Shown piece by piece: positions 16,073 through 26,012 of a DNA stretch of 64,000 nucleotides. Numbering within the stretch: position 1 is the first letter of the stretch; each line of letters begins with the position of its first letter. Made by a program: the position numbers and the translations under genes. Source of the stretch: Paracoccaceae bacterium (GTDB lineage Bacteria; Pseudomonadota; Alphaproteobacteria; Rhodobacterales; Rhodobacteraceae); contig JAOTXT010000003.1 of NCBI GenBank assembly GCA_029862205.1, forward strand, positions 48,322 to 112,321, given 5' to 3'. Below the pieces are notes generated by a model. That model did not search any database. It was not told where the DNA came from and was given only the letters and a program-made list of their open reading frames with translations.

Positions 16073-18922
16073 ATGAGTGCCGATAGCCTCGCCGCAAGGA
16101 TCAGCTCTGCCCCGATCCCGTTCGACACCGACCGGGCGGCGGGGGTGCGGTCTGAATTGCCGGAAGCGCTCAATAGCGGAGCAACGTGGGACCTGGTCGC
16201 CGGTGTTGCCGGATCGAGTCCCTATCTGGCGCGGTTGATCGAGCGCCATGGGGAATGGCTGGCGGAAGCCATCGGCGAGACACCCGAGGCCGCGCTCGAT
16301 CGGCTTCTTGCGGATCTCGGCTCCGAGGCCTCGGATCAACGCGCGCTCGGCACTGAGCTGCGGTTGGCCAAATCGCGCGCGGCGCTGCTGGTCGCGCTGG
16401 CCGATCTGGGCGGAGTTTGGGATCTGGGCCAAGTGACCGGGGCGCTGACCCGGCTGGCGGATGCGGCGCTGAGGGCAGCGGCCGGTCTGCTTCTCCGCAC
16501 CGAGGTCGCGCAGGGCAGGCTGCCGGGGCTGGATGACGGCGATCTGGCGTCCGGGGCCGGATATGTGGTGCTGGCCATGGGCAAGCACGGGGCACGCGAG
16601 CTGAATTATTCCTCGGATATCGATCTCATCTGCCTGTTCGACCAGGACCGGTTCGAGCCCGACGATTTTGCCGCGGCCAAAGCGCGCTACATTCATGTGA
16701 CCAAGCAGGTGGTCAAGCTTCTCGGCGAGGCGACACAGGAGGGCTACGTCTTCCGCACCGATCTCAGGCTCCGGCCCGCGCCATCGACGACGCCTGTCTG
16801 CATGGCGATGGAGGCGGCCGAGCGCTACTACGAATCCGTCGGCCGCACATGGGAGCGCGCGGCCCATATCAAGGCGCGGCCCGCCGCCGGGGACCTGAAA
16901 GCCGGGGCCGAATACCTGGACCGGCTGACGCCCTTCGTCTGGCGCCGCTATCTGGATTTCGCGGCGATCGAGGACACGCACGCCATGCTGCGCAAGATCC
17001 GCGCGCAGAAGGGCCGCTTCAGCCCGGGCGAGATCCCGGGCCACGATATCAAGCTGGGGCCGGGGGGCATCCGCGAGATCGAGTTCTTTGCCCAGACCCG
17101 GCAACTGATCTGCGGCGGGCGCGACCCCAGGCTGCGCGTGCCGACCACGCTCGGCGCGCTGACGGCGCTGACTGAAACCGGCTGGGTTGGTGCGGAAACC
17201 ACCGGACTTCTGGCAGAGGACTACGCCGCGCACCGGACGCTGGAACACCGGCTGCAGATGGTCGAGGACGCGCAAACCCACATCATCCCGAAAGCGCCCG
17301 AGGCGCGGGCGCGGCTGGCGGCGCTTTGCGGCTGGTCCGACCGGGCGGCCTTCGAGCGCGATATTGCCGAGCGTCTGGCCCGGGTTCATGCGGCAGCGGA
17401 GGAGTTCTTCACCCCCGGGCCGGGCGCGTCCAAGGCGCGGGCCGAGATCGGCGAGGCGGAGCTGGCCGAGGCGGGATTCGAGCGCCCCGGCGATGCGGAA
17501 CGCACGCTGGAACGCTGGCGCGATGCCGATATCCCGGCGACCCGGTCGGCGAGGGCACGCGCGCTCTTCAAGGGGCTGGAGCCCTTGATCATCGAGAAGC
17601 TCGCTGCCGCGGGAAGCCCGGACGAGGCGATGGCACAGTTCGACCGGTTCTTGGGCGGCTTGCCGGGCGGGGTGCAGGTCTTCTCACTTTTCACCGCGAA
17701 CCCGCATCTCTTGGATTTGATCGTCGAGATCTGCGCGGCCGCGCCCCGGCTGGCCGCGCATCTGGGCCGCCGGCCCCAGGCGCTGGACGCGCTCCTCGAC
17801 CAAGCCTTTTTCGAACCGCTGCCAGGCGCGGAAGTGCTGACCCGCGAGCTGACCGCCTGGCTGCGCGAAAACGCGGACTATGAGAACCTATTGGACGATG
17901 TGCGGGTCTGGGCCCGCGAGCAGGCCTTTCGCGCCGGGGTCCAGGTGCTCCGCGCGATCGGCACCGCCGAGGAGGCCGGCCGCGCCTTCTCGGCCATCGC
18001 CGAGGCGGCGTTGACGGTGCTCTATCCGCGTGTGGTCGACGATTTCACCCGGCGCCATGGCCCCCCGCCGGGGCGCGGCATGGTGGTGATCGCCATGGGC
18101 AAGCTGGGTTCGCGCGAGATGACCGCGGGCTCGGATCTGGACCTGATCACGGTCTATGACGCAGGCGGGGCGGAGGCCTCGGAGGGGCCGAAGCCGCTGC
18201 CGCCGGTCACCTATTTCCCGCGCCTGACCCAGGCCTTGGTCGGCGCCTTGACCGCGCCGACCGGCGAGGGGCGGCTCTACGAGGTGGATATGCGGCTCCG
18301 CCCCTCGGGCCGGCAGGGGCCGGTGGCGACATCGATTTCAGCATTCCAAAAGTATCAATCCGAGCAGGCCTGGGTCTGGGAGCATCTGGCCCTGACCCGC
18401 GCGCGGGTGATCGCGGGTGACGCGAGCTTGGGCGCCGAGGTCGAGGCGATTGTCCGCGAGGTGCTGACGGGCAGGAAGGGTGATCCGCGCGTCCTGGAGG
18501 AGGCCGCCGGAATGCGCGGCAAGCTGATCGAGGCCCATGCCAAGGAGCACGCAAATCCTTGGTCGCTGAAACACGCGGCTGGCGGGCTGATGGAGATCGA
18601 GTTCCTGGCCCAGACCGGTGTGCTTTATCATGGGCTCGATTGCCGAGCGGCGGGCCGCGCGCTCACGGAGCTGGCCGATTGTGGCTGGGTCACCGGTGTG
18701 GAATGCGCCGACCTGACCGAGGCCTTCACCCTGATGCAGCGCCTCCAGCAGATGGAACGGGTCGCGCTGGAAACGCCGGTCGACCCCCAAACAGCGGGCG
18801 AGGGCCTGCGCCGGGCCATGGCGCGTGGGGCCGAGGCCGAGAGCTTTGCTGACCTGGCCGAGCGCCTCGCCGCGCTACAGGCGGCGAGCGCGGCTGTTAG
18901 CCAGAGACTGTTCGACGAGTGA
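16073..18922 (+). CDS. glnE: Bifunctional glutamine synthetase adenylyltransferase / adenylyl-removing enzyme
   Basis: 949 residues, typical of GlnE. It adenylylates glutamine synthetase when nitrogen is plentiful and deadenylylates it when nitrogen is scarce, under PII control. Two nucleotidyltransferase domains are visible: the N-terminal one with YSSDIDLICLFD (about residue 180), which removes AMP in the family, and the C-terminal one with GSDLDLITVYD (about residue 685), which adds it. The conserved blocks KLGPGGIREIEFFAQ and AGGLMEIEFLAQ flank each domain. It bears on nitrogen control in a genome with several GS-like genes. Confidence 0.96.
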   Translation: MSADSLAARISSAPIPFDTDRAAGVRSELPEALNSGATWDLVAGVAGSSPYLARLIERHGEWLAEAIGETPEAALDRLLADLGSEASDQRALGTELRLAKSRAALLVALADLGGVWDLGQVTGALTRLADAALRAAAGLLLRTEVAQGRLPGLDDGDLASGAGYVVLAMGKHGARELNYSSDIDLICLFDQDRFEPDDFAAAKARYIHVTKQVVKLLGEATQEGYVFRTDLRLRPAPSTTPVCMAMEAAERYYESVGRTWERAAHIKARPAAGDLKAGAEYLDRLTPFVWRRYLDFAAIEDTHAMLRKIRAQKGRFSPGEIPGHDIKLGPGGIREIEFFAQTRQLICGGRDPRLRVPTTLGALTALTETGWVGAETTGLLAEDYAAHRTLEHRLQMVEDAQTHIIPKAPEARARLAALCGWSDRAAFERDIAERLARVHAAAEEFFTPGPGASKARAEIGEAELAEAGFERPGDAERTLERWRDADIPATRSARARALFKGLEPLIIEKLAAAGSPDEAMAQFDRFLGGLPGGVQVFSLFTANPHLLDLIVEICAAAPRLAAHLGRRPQALDALLDQAFFEPLPGAEVLTRELTAWLRENADYENLLDDVRVWAREQAFRAGVQVLRAIGTAEEAGRAFSAIAEAALTVLYPRVVDDFTRRHGPPPGRGMVVIAMGKLGSREMTAGSDLDLITVYDAGGAEASEGPKPLPPVTYFPRLTQALVGALTAPTGEGRLYEVDMRLRPSGRQGPVATSISAFQKYQSEQAWVWEHLALTRARVIAGDASLGAEVEAIVREVLTGRKGDPRVLEEAAGMRGKLIEAHAKEHANPWSLKHAAGGLMEIEFLAQTGVLYHGLDCRAAGRALTELADCGWVTGVECADLTEAFTLMQRLQQMERVALETPVDPQTAGEGLRRAMARGAEAESFADLAERLAALQAASAAVSQRLFDE

Positions 18923-18931
18923 TCCCGACCT

Positions 18932-19031
18932 CCGATGTCCCAGGCTTGATCCGGGACCTCGCGCCCCGGGGAGGAGCGTCACCGCCCCGACCAGCCGATC
19001 TAGGCCCCGGCTCGGGGGTCGGGGCATTGGC
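18932..19031. repeat. Dispersed CCGATGTCCC...GGGGCATTGGC element, copy 2
   Basis: It shares its left end (CCGATGTCCCAGGCTTGATC) and right end (AGGCCCCGGCTCG, GGGGCATTGGC) with the element at 13416-13493. The middle has a longer, different insert. It lies between glnE and the convergent VOC gene. Confidence 0.75.
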
Positions 19032-19074
19032 GATTCCAATCCATGTGAGATCATCTACGTGGCTCGCGAATGGC

Positions 19075-19470
19075 TCAGGCTGACTGCCCGAAGAAGATAA
19101 GGAACCCGTCCGGGTCCTTCACGTGGAACTCGCGCATGCCGTAGGGCTGCTCGACGGGCGGGCGCACCCGGCCCTCGGGCAAGGTGTCGCGCCGGGGCTT
19201 CAACTCGTCCCAAAGCGCCATCAGGTCCGAAACCCAAATATAGGCAGAGATATTGTTCGCGGTCGCGGCGAGCGCGGCCTCGTCGCCGGGGAGCAGGATG
19301 ACCCCGGCTTCCCCGCGCGCCAGCAGCGCGAAGCTGCCGTCGTCCAAACCGGCGCGCAATTCGAAACCCAAGACATCGGTGTAGAAATCCATGCTGGCCG
19401 GCACATCACGCACCGGGACGATGGGCGCGATGCCTTCCAGCACAGGCCCGTCCGGCACGGGCGCGCTCAT
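19075..19470 (-). CDS. VOC (glyoxalase/bleomycin resistance) family protein
   Basis: 131 residues with one VOC unit pair: [24 protein letters not shown] at the start and [15 protein letters not shown] at the end. No first metal-binding His is evident (PIVPV in its place), so it may be a binding protein rather than an enzyme. Its ATG overlaps the thrS stop (ATGA), so it is translationally coupled to thrS. The substrate cannot be predicted. Confidence 0.85.
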   Translation of the reverse strand: MSAPVPDGPVLEGIAPIVPVRDVPASMDFYTDVLGFELRAGLDDGSFALLARGEAGVILLPGDEAALAATANNISAYIWVSDLMALWDELKPRRDTLPEGRVRPPVEQPYGMREFHVKDPDGFLIFFGQSA

Positions 19471-21416
19471 CGAAGATCCGGCGGCGTCGCCTCCTCGGCC
19501 AGCGCGGCGACGGCCTCGTCGAGCGGCACCACTTTCTGGCCCTGCTCGCCCAGGCGGCGGACCGAGACCGTGCCGGCCTCGACCTCCTGGCGACCGACCG
19601 CCAGGATGGCGGGGACATGGGCGGTCGAGTGCTCGCGGACCTTGTAGTTGATCTTCTCGTTGCGTTTGTCCGTCTCGGCGCGCAGCCCCGCCGCGTGCAG
19701 CTTCTCGACCACGGCGTCTGCATAGGCATCCGCATCCGAGACGATGGTCGCCACCACGGCCTGGCGCGGGCTGAGCCAGAGCGGGAAACGCCCCGCATAG
19801 TTCTCGATCAGGATGCCCGAGAAGCGCTCGAACGAGCCGAGGATGGTCCGGTGCAGCATGACCGGACGCCGCTTCGATCCGTCCGCCGCCACGTATTCGG
19901 CATCCAGCCGCTCCGGTAGAACGAAGTCGGCCTGGAACGTGCCGCACTGCCATTCACGCCCGATCGCGTCGGTCAGCTTGAAGTCGAGCTTGGGGCCATA
20001 GAAGGCGCCCTCGCCTGGATCGAGCTCGAAGTTGTTGGTAACCTTGCGGATCGCCGCCTCCAGCGCCGCCTCGGCCTTGTCCCAGACCTCGTCCGATCCG
20101 GCGCGCACCTCGGGCCGGGTCGAGAACTTGATGTCGAAGCTCTCGAAGCCGAGATCCTTGTAAACCGCGCCGAGCAGGTCGATGAAACGCGCGGTCTCGC
20201 CCTCGATTTGGTCCTCGGTGCAGAAGATATGGGCGTCGTCCTGATTGAAGTTCCGAACCCGCATCAGCCCGTGCATCGAGCCCGAGGGCTCGTAGCGGTG
20301 GCACGATCCGAACTCCGCCATCCGGAGCGGCAGGTCGCGATAGCTCTTCAGCCCGCGATTGTAGATCTGCACATGGCAGGGGCAGTTCATCGGCTTCAAC
20401 GCATTCACACGCTTTTCATTCGCGTGCTCCTCGTCGATCTCGGTGATGTACATGTGCTCGCGGTACTTTTCCCAGTGGCCGGACTCCTCCCACAGCGTGC
20501 GATCGACGACCTGGGGGGTCTTGACCTCGACATAGCCGCCGGCGCGCTGCTGGCGGCGCATATAGTCCTCCAGCACGCGATAGAGCTGCCAGCCATTGGG
20601 GTGCCAGAACACCATGCCCGGCGCCTCCTCCTGCAGGTGGAACAGCTCCATCTCGCGGCCCAGCTTGCGGTGGTCGCGCTTGGCGGCCTCCTCGAGCATG
20701 GTCAAATACGCCTTGAGGTCGTTCTTGTTCTTGAACGCGACGCCGTAAATGCGCTGGAGCATCTGGTTGCGGCTGTCGCCGCGCCAATAGGCGCCGGCCA
20801 CGCTCATCAGCTTGAAGGCGTCCGCCGGGACCTGGCCTGTGTGCTGCAGATGCGGGCCACGGCAGAGGTCTTGCCAGTGGCCATGCCAATACATGCGGAT
20901 CGGCTCGCCCTCGGGGATCGCCTCGATCAGCTCGATCTTATAGGGCTCGTTGGTATTGCCATAGAAGTGCAATGCCTCCTCGCGCGACCAGACTTCTGTG
21001 CGCACTGGATCGCGCTTGGCGATGATCTCGCGCATGCGCTTTTCGATCGCCGCGAAGTCCTCCTCGGTGAAAGGTTCGGCGCGGTCGAAATCGTAGTAGA
21101 ATCCGTGCTCGATCACCGGACCGATCGTGACCTTCGCGTCCGGCCAGATCTCCTGCACCGCCCGGGCCATGATATGGGCGCAGTCGTGGCGGATCAGCTC
21201 CAGCGCCTCGGCGTCATCCTTGCCCGTCACGATGGCAAGCTGCGTATCCGCCTCGATCGGGCGCGAGAGGTCACTGAAGACCCCATCGACCCGGCAGGCC
21301 AGCGCCGCCTTTGCCAGCGAGGGCGAGATGTCGGCGGCCACGTCCGCACCGGTCACGCCGCGCGGATAATCGCGCGTGGCGCCGTCCGGCAGGGTGATCG
21401 TGACATGCTCGCTCAT
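19467..21416 (-). CDS. thrS: Threonyl-tRNA synthetase
   Basis: 649 residues. Domains in order: TGS (about 1-65, [17 protein letters not shown]), the editing domain with HxxxH-type [11 protein letters not shown], the class II catalytic core with [11 protein letters not shown] (zinc Cys), [11 protein letters not shown] (motif 2) and a motif 3 region [12 protein letters not shown], and the anticodon-binding domain. The start at 21416 was chosen to fit the family N-terminus. No T-box is expected in alphaproteobacteria and none is seen upstream. Confidence 0.96.
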   Translation of the reverse strand: MSEHVTITLPDGATRDYPRGVTGADVAADISPSLAKAALACRVDGVFSDLSRPIEADTQLAIVTGKDDAEALELIRHDCAHIMARAVQEIWPDAKVTIGPVIEHGFYYDFDRAEPFTEEDFAAIEKRMREIIAKRDPVRTEVWSREEALHFYGNTNEPYKIELIEAIPEGEPIRMYWHGHWQDLCRGPHLQHTGQVPADAFKLMSVAGAYWRGDSRNQMLQRIYGVAFKNKNDLKAYLTMLEEAAKRDHRKLGREMELFHLQEEAPGMVFWHPNGWQLYRVLEDYMRRQQRAGGYVEVKTPQVVDRTLWEESGHWEKYREHMYITEIDEEHANEKRVNALKPMNCPCHVQIYNRGLKSYRDLPLRMAEFGSCHRYEPSGSMHGLMRVRNFNQDDAHIFCTEDQIEGETARFIDLLGAVYKDLGFESFDIKFSTRPEVRAGSDEVWDKAEAALEAAIRKVTNNFELDPGEGAFYGPKLDFKLTDAIGREWQCGTFQADFVLPERLDAEYVAADGSKRRPVMLHRTILGSFERFSGILIENYAGRFPLWLSPRQAVVATIVSDADAYADAVVEKLHAAGLRAETDKRNEKINYKVREHSTAHVPAILAVGRQEVEAGTVSVRRLGEQGQKVVPLDEAVAALAEEATPPDLR

Positions 21417-21538
21417 CGGAAGTGTCCTCGGGCTGGGTCGAAATCGCGCGCACAATCCTGGCAGGGGGTGGGGAAGTCAAGATGAGAGGACGTTTGCGGG
21501 CGCTCGTCGCAGGACCGGCTGACGCGGGAGGCGGCGCC

Positions 21539-22768
21539 TCAGACCAGCTTGGCGAAGGTGCGCCCGGAGACCTGCTCGTAGACCTCGAGCGTCGCGCGCT
21601 GCATGGCCGACAAGGTATAGCCGGAATGAATCCGCGCCCGCGCCGCCATGCCCATATGGGCGCGTTGCGACGGGTCCAGATTCAGGGCTTTGTTCAGCAC
21701 GTCGGTCAAGCACTCCACATCGCCCGGCGGGTAGAGCCAGCCGGAATCGCCGTGCCGCACGGTTTCCGGCGCCGCGCCGTGGTCGGTGACGATGACCGGG
21801 CGGCCCATTGCCTGCGCTTCGATAACGGGCTGACACGACGCCTCGGGTTCGCGCGAGGCTGACACCACGACCGAGGCAAGTTTGTAGGCGGCCGCGGAAT
21901 CGCCGGTCGATGCGGCGACCCGCACCACGTCGTCGAGACCCATCTTCTCGATCGTCCTGCGCAGGCCCATCTCGTAAGACGTGCCTTCCTCGGCACCGGT
22001 CAGCAGGATCAGGAAGTCGTCGCCCCGCATCTCGCGCAGGCGCTGGGCGGCGCTGATCAAATCCTCCGAGCCCTTGGTCCGGGTCAGCGCGTCCGGCAGC
22101 AGCACCATTGGACGGGCATCGTCCAGCAGACCCCATTCATTCGCCAGCTTCACGGCGCGCTCGTTGCCAACCGTCTCCTCGGAGAAGACGTTGACGTCGG
22201 CGCCGCGCGGGATGGTGACCACCTGATCCGGCGACACGCCCAATTGCTGTATGATCTGATCGCGCACGAAATCCGAAACCGCGATCACCGGCTGGCCCCG
22301 GGTCATGACCTTACCGCGCCGCCCCAGAAGTCCGGCCGCGGAGACAGTGTCGTGATAGGTTGTGACGAAATGCGCGCCCGTACGCTTGGCCGCAAGATGC
22401 GCGCTCCAGGCAGGCGCAGCGGCGCGGGCGTGGACGACATCCACCTCAAGATCCCGGATCAGGCGGGTCAAAAGCCGCGCGTTCTGCCACAAATTCAAGA
22501 TGTTGCGGGTCTCGAGGTTCATCGCGATGACCTGGCCACCCGCCTTGGGGACACGCGGCAGCATCTTGCCACCCGAGGTCGCGATGATGGCCCGGCCGCC
22601 CTCGCGGGCGATCGCCTCGGTGATCTCCATGACACCGCGTTCGGCACCGCCCTCGTCCATGCGGGGGATGACCTGAAGCACGGTCAGGGGGCGCCGGTCT
22701 TCCTGTGCCGAGCGGTTGTCGCTAAGCTTGCCCGTGACCTTCTCGGCGATGGATGACGACTGAAACAT
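21539..22768 (-). CDS. Glycosyltransferase family 4 (GT-B)
   Basis: About 409 residues. The N-terminal Rossmann half begins LTVLQVIPRMDEGGAERGV. The C-terminal half carries the GT4 signature ASREPEASCQPVIEAQAMGRPVIVTDHGAAPE, with the Glu-x7-Glu arrangement and a GDSGWLYPPGD loop. It is probably a retaining glycosyltransferase in lipopolysaccharide or capsule synthesis. The acceptor is unknown. The ATG at 22768 shares its CATG with the ATG of the divergent hydrolase gene. A TTG at 22789 is an alternative start. Confidence 0.88.
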   Translation of the reverse strand: MFQSSSIAEKVTGKLSDNRSAQEDRRPLTVLQVIPRMDEGGAERGVMEITEAIAREGGRAIIATSGGKMLPRVPKAGGQVIAMNLETRNILNLWQNARLLTRLIRDLEVDVVHARAAAPAWSAHLAAKRTGAHFVTTYHDTVSAAGLLGRRGKVMTRGQPVIAVSDFVRDQIIQQLGVSPDQVVTIPRGADVNVFSEETVGNERAVKLANEWGLLDDARPMVLLPDALTRTKGSEDLISAAQRLREMRGDDFLILLTGAEEGTSYEMGLRRTIEKMGLDDVVRVAASTGDSAAAYKLASVVVSASREPEASCQPVIEAQAMGRPVIVTDHGAAPETVRHGDSGWLYPPGDVECLTDVLNKALNLDPSQRAHMGMAARARIHSGYTLSAMQRATLEVYEQVSGRTFAKLV

Positions 22769-23591
22769 GAACCGTCCAGATGACCTCAACCCAGATTACT
22801 CAAACCCAGACTATCTCGAACTGAACGCGGATCGGAAAATCGCTTACCACAGAATAGCCGCCGCGGACTCGGGGGCAAGCACTGCTTCGCTGCCCGGAGT
22901 AGTTTTTTTGGGCGGCTTCCGCTCGGACATGGAAGGCACCAAGGCGCTGTGGCTCCGGGACTGGGCCAAGGCGCGCGGGCGGGCCTATCTGCGCTTCGAC
23001 TATCGCGGCCATGGGTCAAGCTCGGGCGAGTTCCTCGACGGCGCGATCGGCGATTGGGCGGACGACGCCTATGAAGCGGTGACCCGGCTGACCGAGGGGC
23101 CCCAGATCCTGGTCGGCTCGTCGATGGGGGGCTGGATCGCGCTCTTGCTGGCGCGCCGGATGCCCGAGAGATTTCCTGGGCGGATCGCGGGGCTGGTCGG
23201 CATCGCCGCGGCGCCCGACTTCACCGAGGACAGCATGTGGGATCAGATGAGCGAGGACGAGCGCCGGCGGCTGACCGAAGAGGGACGGATCGAGCAGCCC
23301 TCGGACTATTCCGACGAGCCCTACGTGATCACGTGGCGCCTGATCGAGGAGGGGCGCGCTCAGCTGGTGCTGCGTTCGGCCCTGCCGCTGCCCTTCCCGG
23401 TGCGGCTGCTGCAGGGAACCGCTGACACCGATGTGCCGGTCCCGGTCGCCTTGCGACTGTTGGACCATATCGAATGCCCGGACGCGCGGCTGACCCTGGT
23501 CAAGGGGGCGGATCACCGGTTCTCGGGTCCGCGCGAGCTGGCGATGATCGGCAAGGCGATCCACGCGGTGACGATGGCGGCGCGGGGATGA
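22767..23591 (+). CDS. Alpha/beta hydrolase
   Basis: 274 residues of alpha/beta hydrolase fold. The nucleophile elbow is LVGSSMGGW (Ser near 116), the acid is expected in GTADTDVPVP, and the catalytic His in KGADHRFSGPREL. FLGGFRSDMEGTK supplies the oxyanion region. This matches the small bacterial serine esterase/hydrolase group related to palmitoyl-protein thioesterase ABHD10. The annotated ATG has no ribosome-binding site and overlaps the start of the divergent glycosyltransferase, so the true start may lie a little downstream. Confidence 0.82.
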   Translation: MNRPDDLNPDYSNPDYLELNADRKIAYHRIAAADSGASTASLPGVVFLGGFRSDMEGTKALWLRDWAKARGRAYLRFDYRGHGSSSGEFLDGAIGDWADDAYEAVTRLTEGPQILVGSSMGGWIALLLARRMPERFPGRIAGLVGIAAAPDFTEDSMWDQMSEDERRRLTEEGRIEQPSDYSDEPYVITWRLIEEGRAQLVLRSALPLPFPVRLLQGTADTDVPVPVALRLLDHIECPDARLTLVKGADHRFSGPRELAMIGKAIHAVTMAARG

Positions 23592-23628
23592 GGTGGACAG
23601 AATTGCCCTCCCCTATGGCGCCGGCAAA

Positions 23629-24306
23629 TCAAAACGCCATCGGGTCGCCCCGGTAATCCTCGAAAACGCCCGTGGTCTCGAGCGACAGCGCGTCGAAGCG
23701 CGCGAGCAGGCCCTGGGCGCTTTCGCCCGCGTCGATGTCCGCGCTCGATCCGCCCATGTCGGTGCGCACCCAGCCGGGGTGATAGGCGCCGACGGCGATG
23801 CCCTTATCCTTCAGGTCGACCGCGAGATTGCGCGCCAGATTGGTCGCCGCCGCCTTCGAGGCGCGGTAGAGGTAGCTGCCGCCGGGCGCCCGTTCGCTCG
23901 AAGCCATGATCGACGAGATCACCGCGATCTTCGGTGCCGGCGCCTGGGCCAGACAAGGCAGAAAGGCGCGGACGGTGAAGAAGACGCCGGCCACGTTGGT
24001 CATCAGGACCGAGTCCCAGATCTCGGGCGTGTGCTCTGGATCGTCGATCCCGCCGCGCGCCCGAAGCTGCCCGGCATTGCAGATCAGCAGGTCAAGCGGG
24101 CCGGTTTGTGCGGCCGCCTCGGCCAGCACATCGGGATCGGTCACGTCGAAGCCCAACACCGTGACGCCCGGCAACGCGGCAAGCTCGGAGGCCCTTTCCG
24201 GATCGCGGACACTGGCCAGCACCCGGTCGCCCCGCGCCGCCGCCCGGCGCGCCATTTCCAGCCCGATGCCCCGGTTGGCGCCGGTGATCAGGGTTGTCTT
24301 GGTCAT
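23629..24306 (-). CDS. Short-chain dehydrogenase/reductase
   Basis: 225 residues. The cofactor motif TGANRGIG (about 7-14) and the catalytic ISSIMASSE...YRASK (Ser, Tyr, Lys) are complete. CNAG appears in LDLLICNAGQL. It resembles the C-signal (CsgA)-like group of classical SDRs. The start at 24306 has GGAG five bases before it and gives the standard N-terminus MTKTTLITGA. A divergent SDR gene lies 72 bp away. The substrate is unknown. Confidence 0.9.
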   Translation of the reverse strand: MTKTTLITGANRGIGLEMARRAAARGDRVLASVRDPERASELAALPGVTVLGFDVTDPDVLAEAAAQTGPLDLLICNAGQLRARGGIDDPEHTPEIWDSVLMTNVAGVFFTVRAFLPCLAQAPAPKIAVISSIMASSERAPGGSYLYRASKAAATNLARNLAVDLKDKGIAVGAYHPGWVRTDMGGSSADIDAGESAQGLLARFDALSLETTGVFEDYRGDPMAF

Positions 24307-24378
24307 GAGCGGCTCCATTATCGCTGGGAAGGCGCGGACCGAGAATCGGGCGCGCGGGTTCGCGAGGAGGAGGCTGCC

Positions 24379-25083
24379 ATGAAACCCACCTATTCCAAAG
24401 CCCTGATCATCGGTGCCGGCAGCGGACTTTCCGCCTCGCTGGCGCGGCTTTTCGCCGCCAACGGCGTGAACGTGGCTCTGGCCGCGCGCGACACGGGCAA
24501 GCTAGCGGCGCTGGCCGGGGAAACCGGGGCGAGTTCGCATGCGTGCGACGCCGCGGACCACGGACAGGTCGCGGCCCTCTTCAAGGCGCTCGATGCGGAG
24601 GGCGCGCCGGACGTGGTGGTCTACAATCCCTCGGCGCGCGTGCGCGGGCCCTTCGTGGAGCTGGACCCTGAGGCGGTGACCAAGGCGGTGCAAGTGACCG
24701 CGCTCGGCGCTTTCTACGCGGCGCTGGAGGCGGCGAAGCGGATGGAGCCGAAGGGGCACGGCGCGGTGCTGCTGACCGGCGCCTCGGCCGGGGTCAAGGG
24801 CTATCCGCAGTCGGCCCCCTTCGCGATGGGCAAGTTCGCGCTGCGCGGCCTCGCCCAGTCGATGGCCCGCGAGCTGCACCCCAAGGGCATCCATATCGGC
24901 CATTTCGTCATCGATGGCGGGATCAGGAACCCGGACCGGCCGGGCCGCGTGGACGGGCCGGATAACCCGGACTCGATGCTGTGCCCCGATGCGATCGCCG
25001 AGAGCTATTGGCATTTCCTCAACCAGGACCGGTCGAGCTGGGCCTGGGAGATCGAGCTCCGCCCCTGGGTCGAGCGGTTTTGA
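24379..25083 (+). CDS. SDR-family protein lacking the catalytic tyrosine
   Basis: 234 residues with a Rossmann N-terminus (ALIIGAGSGLSASLARLF). The usual NNAG is replaced by YNPSARVRG. At the active site the expected YxxxK is FAMGK, so the catalytic Tyr is Phe, while Ser (TGASAG) and Lys remain. The protein may bind a nucleotide without classical dehydrogenase chemistry, or use another residue. A GAGGAGG ribosome site precedes the ATG. The EamA transporter gene overlaps its stop, so the two are co-transcribed. Confidence 0.87.
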   Translation: MKPTYSKALIIGAGSGLSASLARLFAANGVNVALAARDTGKLAALAGETGASSHACDAADHGQVAALFKALDAEGAPDVVVYNPSARVRGPFVELDPEAVTKAVQVTALGAFYAALEAAKRMEPKGHGAVLLTGASAGVKGYPQSAPFAMGKFALRGLAQSMARELHPKGIHIGHFVIDGGIRNPDRPGRVDGPDNPDSMLCPDAIAESYWHFLNQDRSSWAWEIELRPWVERF

Positions 25084-26012
25084 GCCTACGCTCCACGCTT
25101 GCCGCAGGAATTTCGGGCGGTGGCGGCGGAAACCGACTGGTCACCGCCATTCTGATCAGCCTGGCGGGCATCTTCATGCTCGACCTGATGGGGCTGATTA
25201 TCAAGTATCTGTCGCCCCGCTACGGCCCGGCGGAACTGGCGGTCTACCGCAATCTGCTGGCGATGATCCCCAGCCTCACCATGCTATCTCTCTCAGCGAG
25301 CTGGTCGGCGCAGGGACGCCCGGTGGTAATCCGGCAGTGGCCACTGGCCTTTCTGCGGGGCGGCTGTGTCTCGGTGGCGCAATTCCTGTTCTACATGTCG
25401 CTCGGCCGGCTGGAATTCGCCACGGCCAGTACAATCGCCTTCTCGATGTCGCTGTTCATGACCGCATTCTCGGTACCCTTGCTGGGTGGCCGGGTTGGGG
25501 CCATGCGCTGGCTTGCGGTGGGGATCGGCTTTGCCGGGGTGGTGATGGTCATGGGTCCCGGATCGGACGCTTTCACAGCAGACGCGCTGCTGCCCCTGGG
25601 CGCGGCGGCGCTCTATGCACTGACGGGGGTCACGGCGCGGCTGATCGACGGGCAAGTGCCAACGCCGCTCTTGGATCTCTACTCCACTTCAGCGGCGCTT
25701 GTCGGCGCGACGGTGCTCTGTCTCTCGACCAGTGGATTCACGCCCATCGCCGCGACGGAGGATCTGGGCTGGATTCTTGCCATGGGCCTGGTCGGAGGGT
25801 CTGGAGTTCTCTGCCTGATCCTTTCCTTCCGCATGACCGAGCCCGCCAATCTGGCGCCGTTCCAGTATTTCGGCATACCGATTGCCTTCGCATTGGGCTG
25901 GCTGATTTTCGATGAGGCGCCCTTCGACCGATTGATGCCCGGCGTCCTGCTGATCGTCGCTGGTGGGCTGATGATCGTCTGGCGCGAGCGTCGGTTGAAG
26001 GCCGTCAGATAG
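25080..26012 (+). CDS. EamA / DMT-superfamily transporter
   Basis: About 310 residues with ten predicted membrane segments in two EamA repeats (from LVTAILISLAGIFMLDLMGL to LMPGVLLIVAGGLMIVW). The family exports or imports small metabolites, but the substrate is unknown. The proposed start is a TTG at 25080 overlapping the SDR stop (TTGA). It was chosen because the frame upstream runs through the SDR gene. Its 3' end overlaps the convergent gph gene by 8 bp. Confidence 0.86.
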   Translation: MSLRSTLAAGISGGGGGNRLVTAILISLAGIFMLDLMGLIIKYLSPRYGPAELAVYRNLLAMIPSLTMLSLSASWSAQGRPVVIRQWPLAFLRGGCVSVAQFLFYMSLGRLEFATASTIAFSMSLFMTAFSVPLLGGRVGAMRWLAVGIGFAGVVMVMGPGSDAFTADALLPLGAAALYALTGVTARLIDGQVPTPLLDLYSTSAALVGATVLCLSTSGFTPIAATEDLGWILAMGLVGGSGVLCLILSFRMTEPANLAPFQYFGIPIAFALGWLIFDEAPFDRLMPGVLLIVAGGLMIVWRERRLKAVR

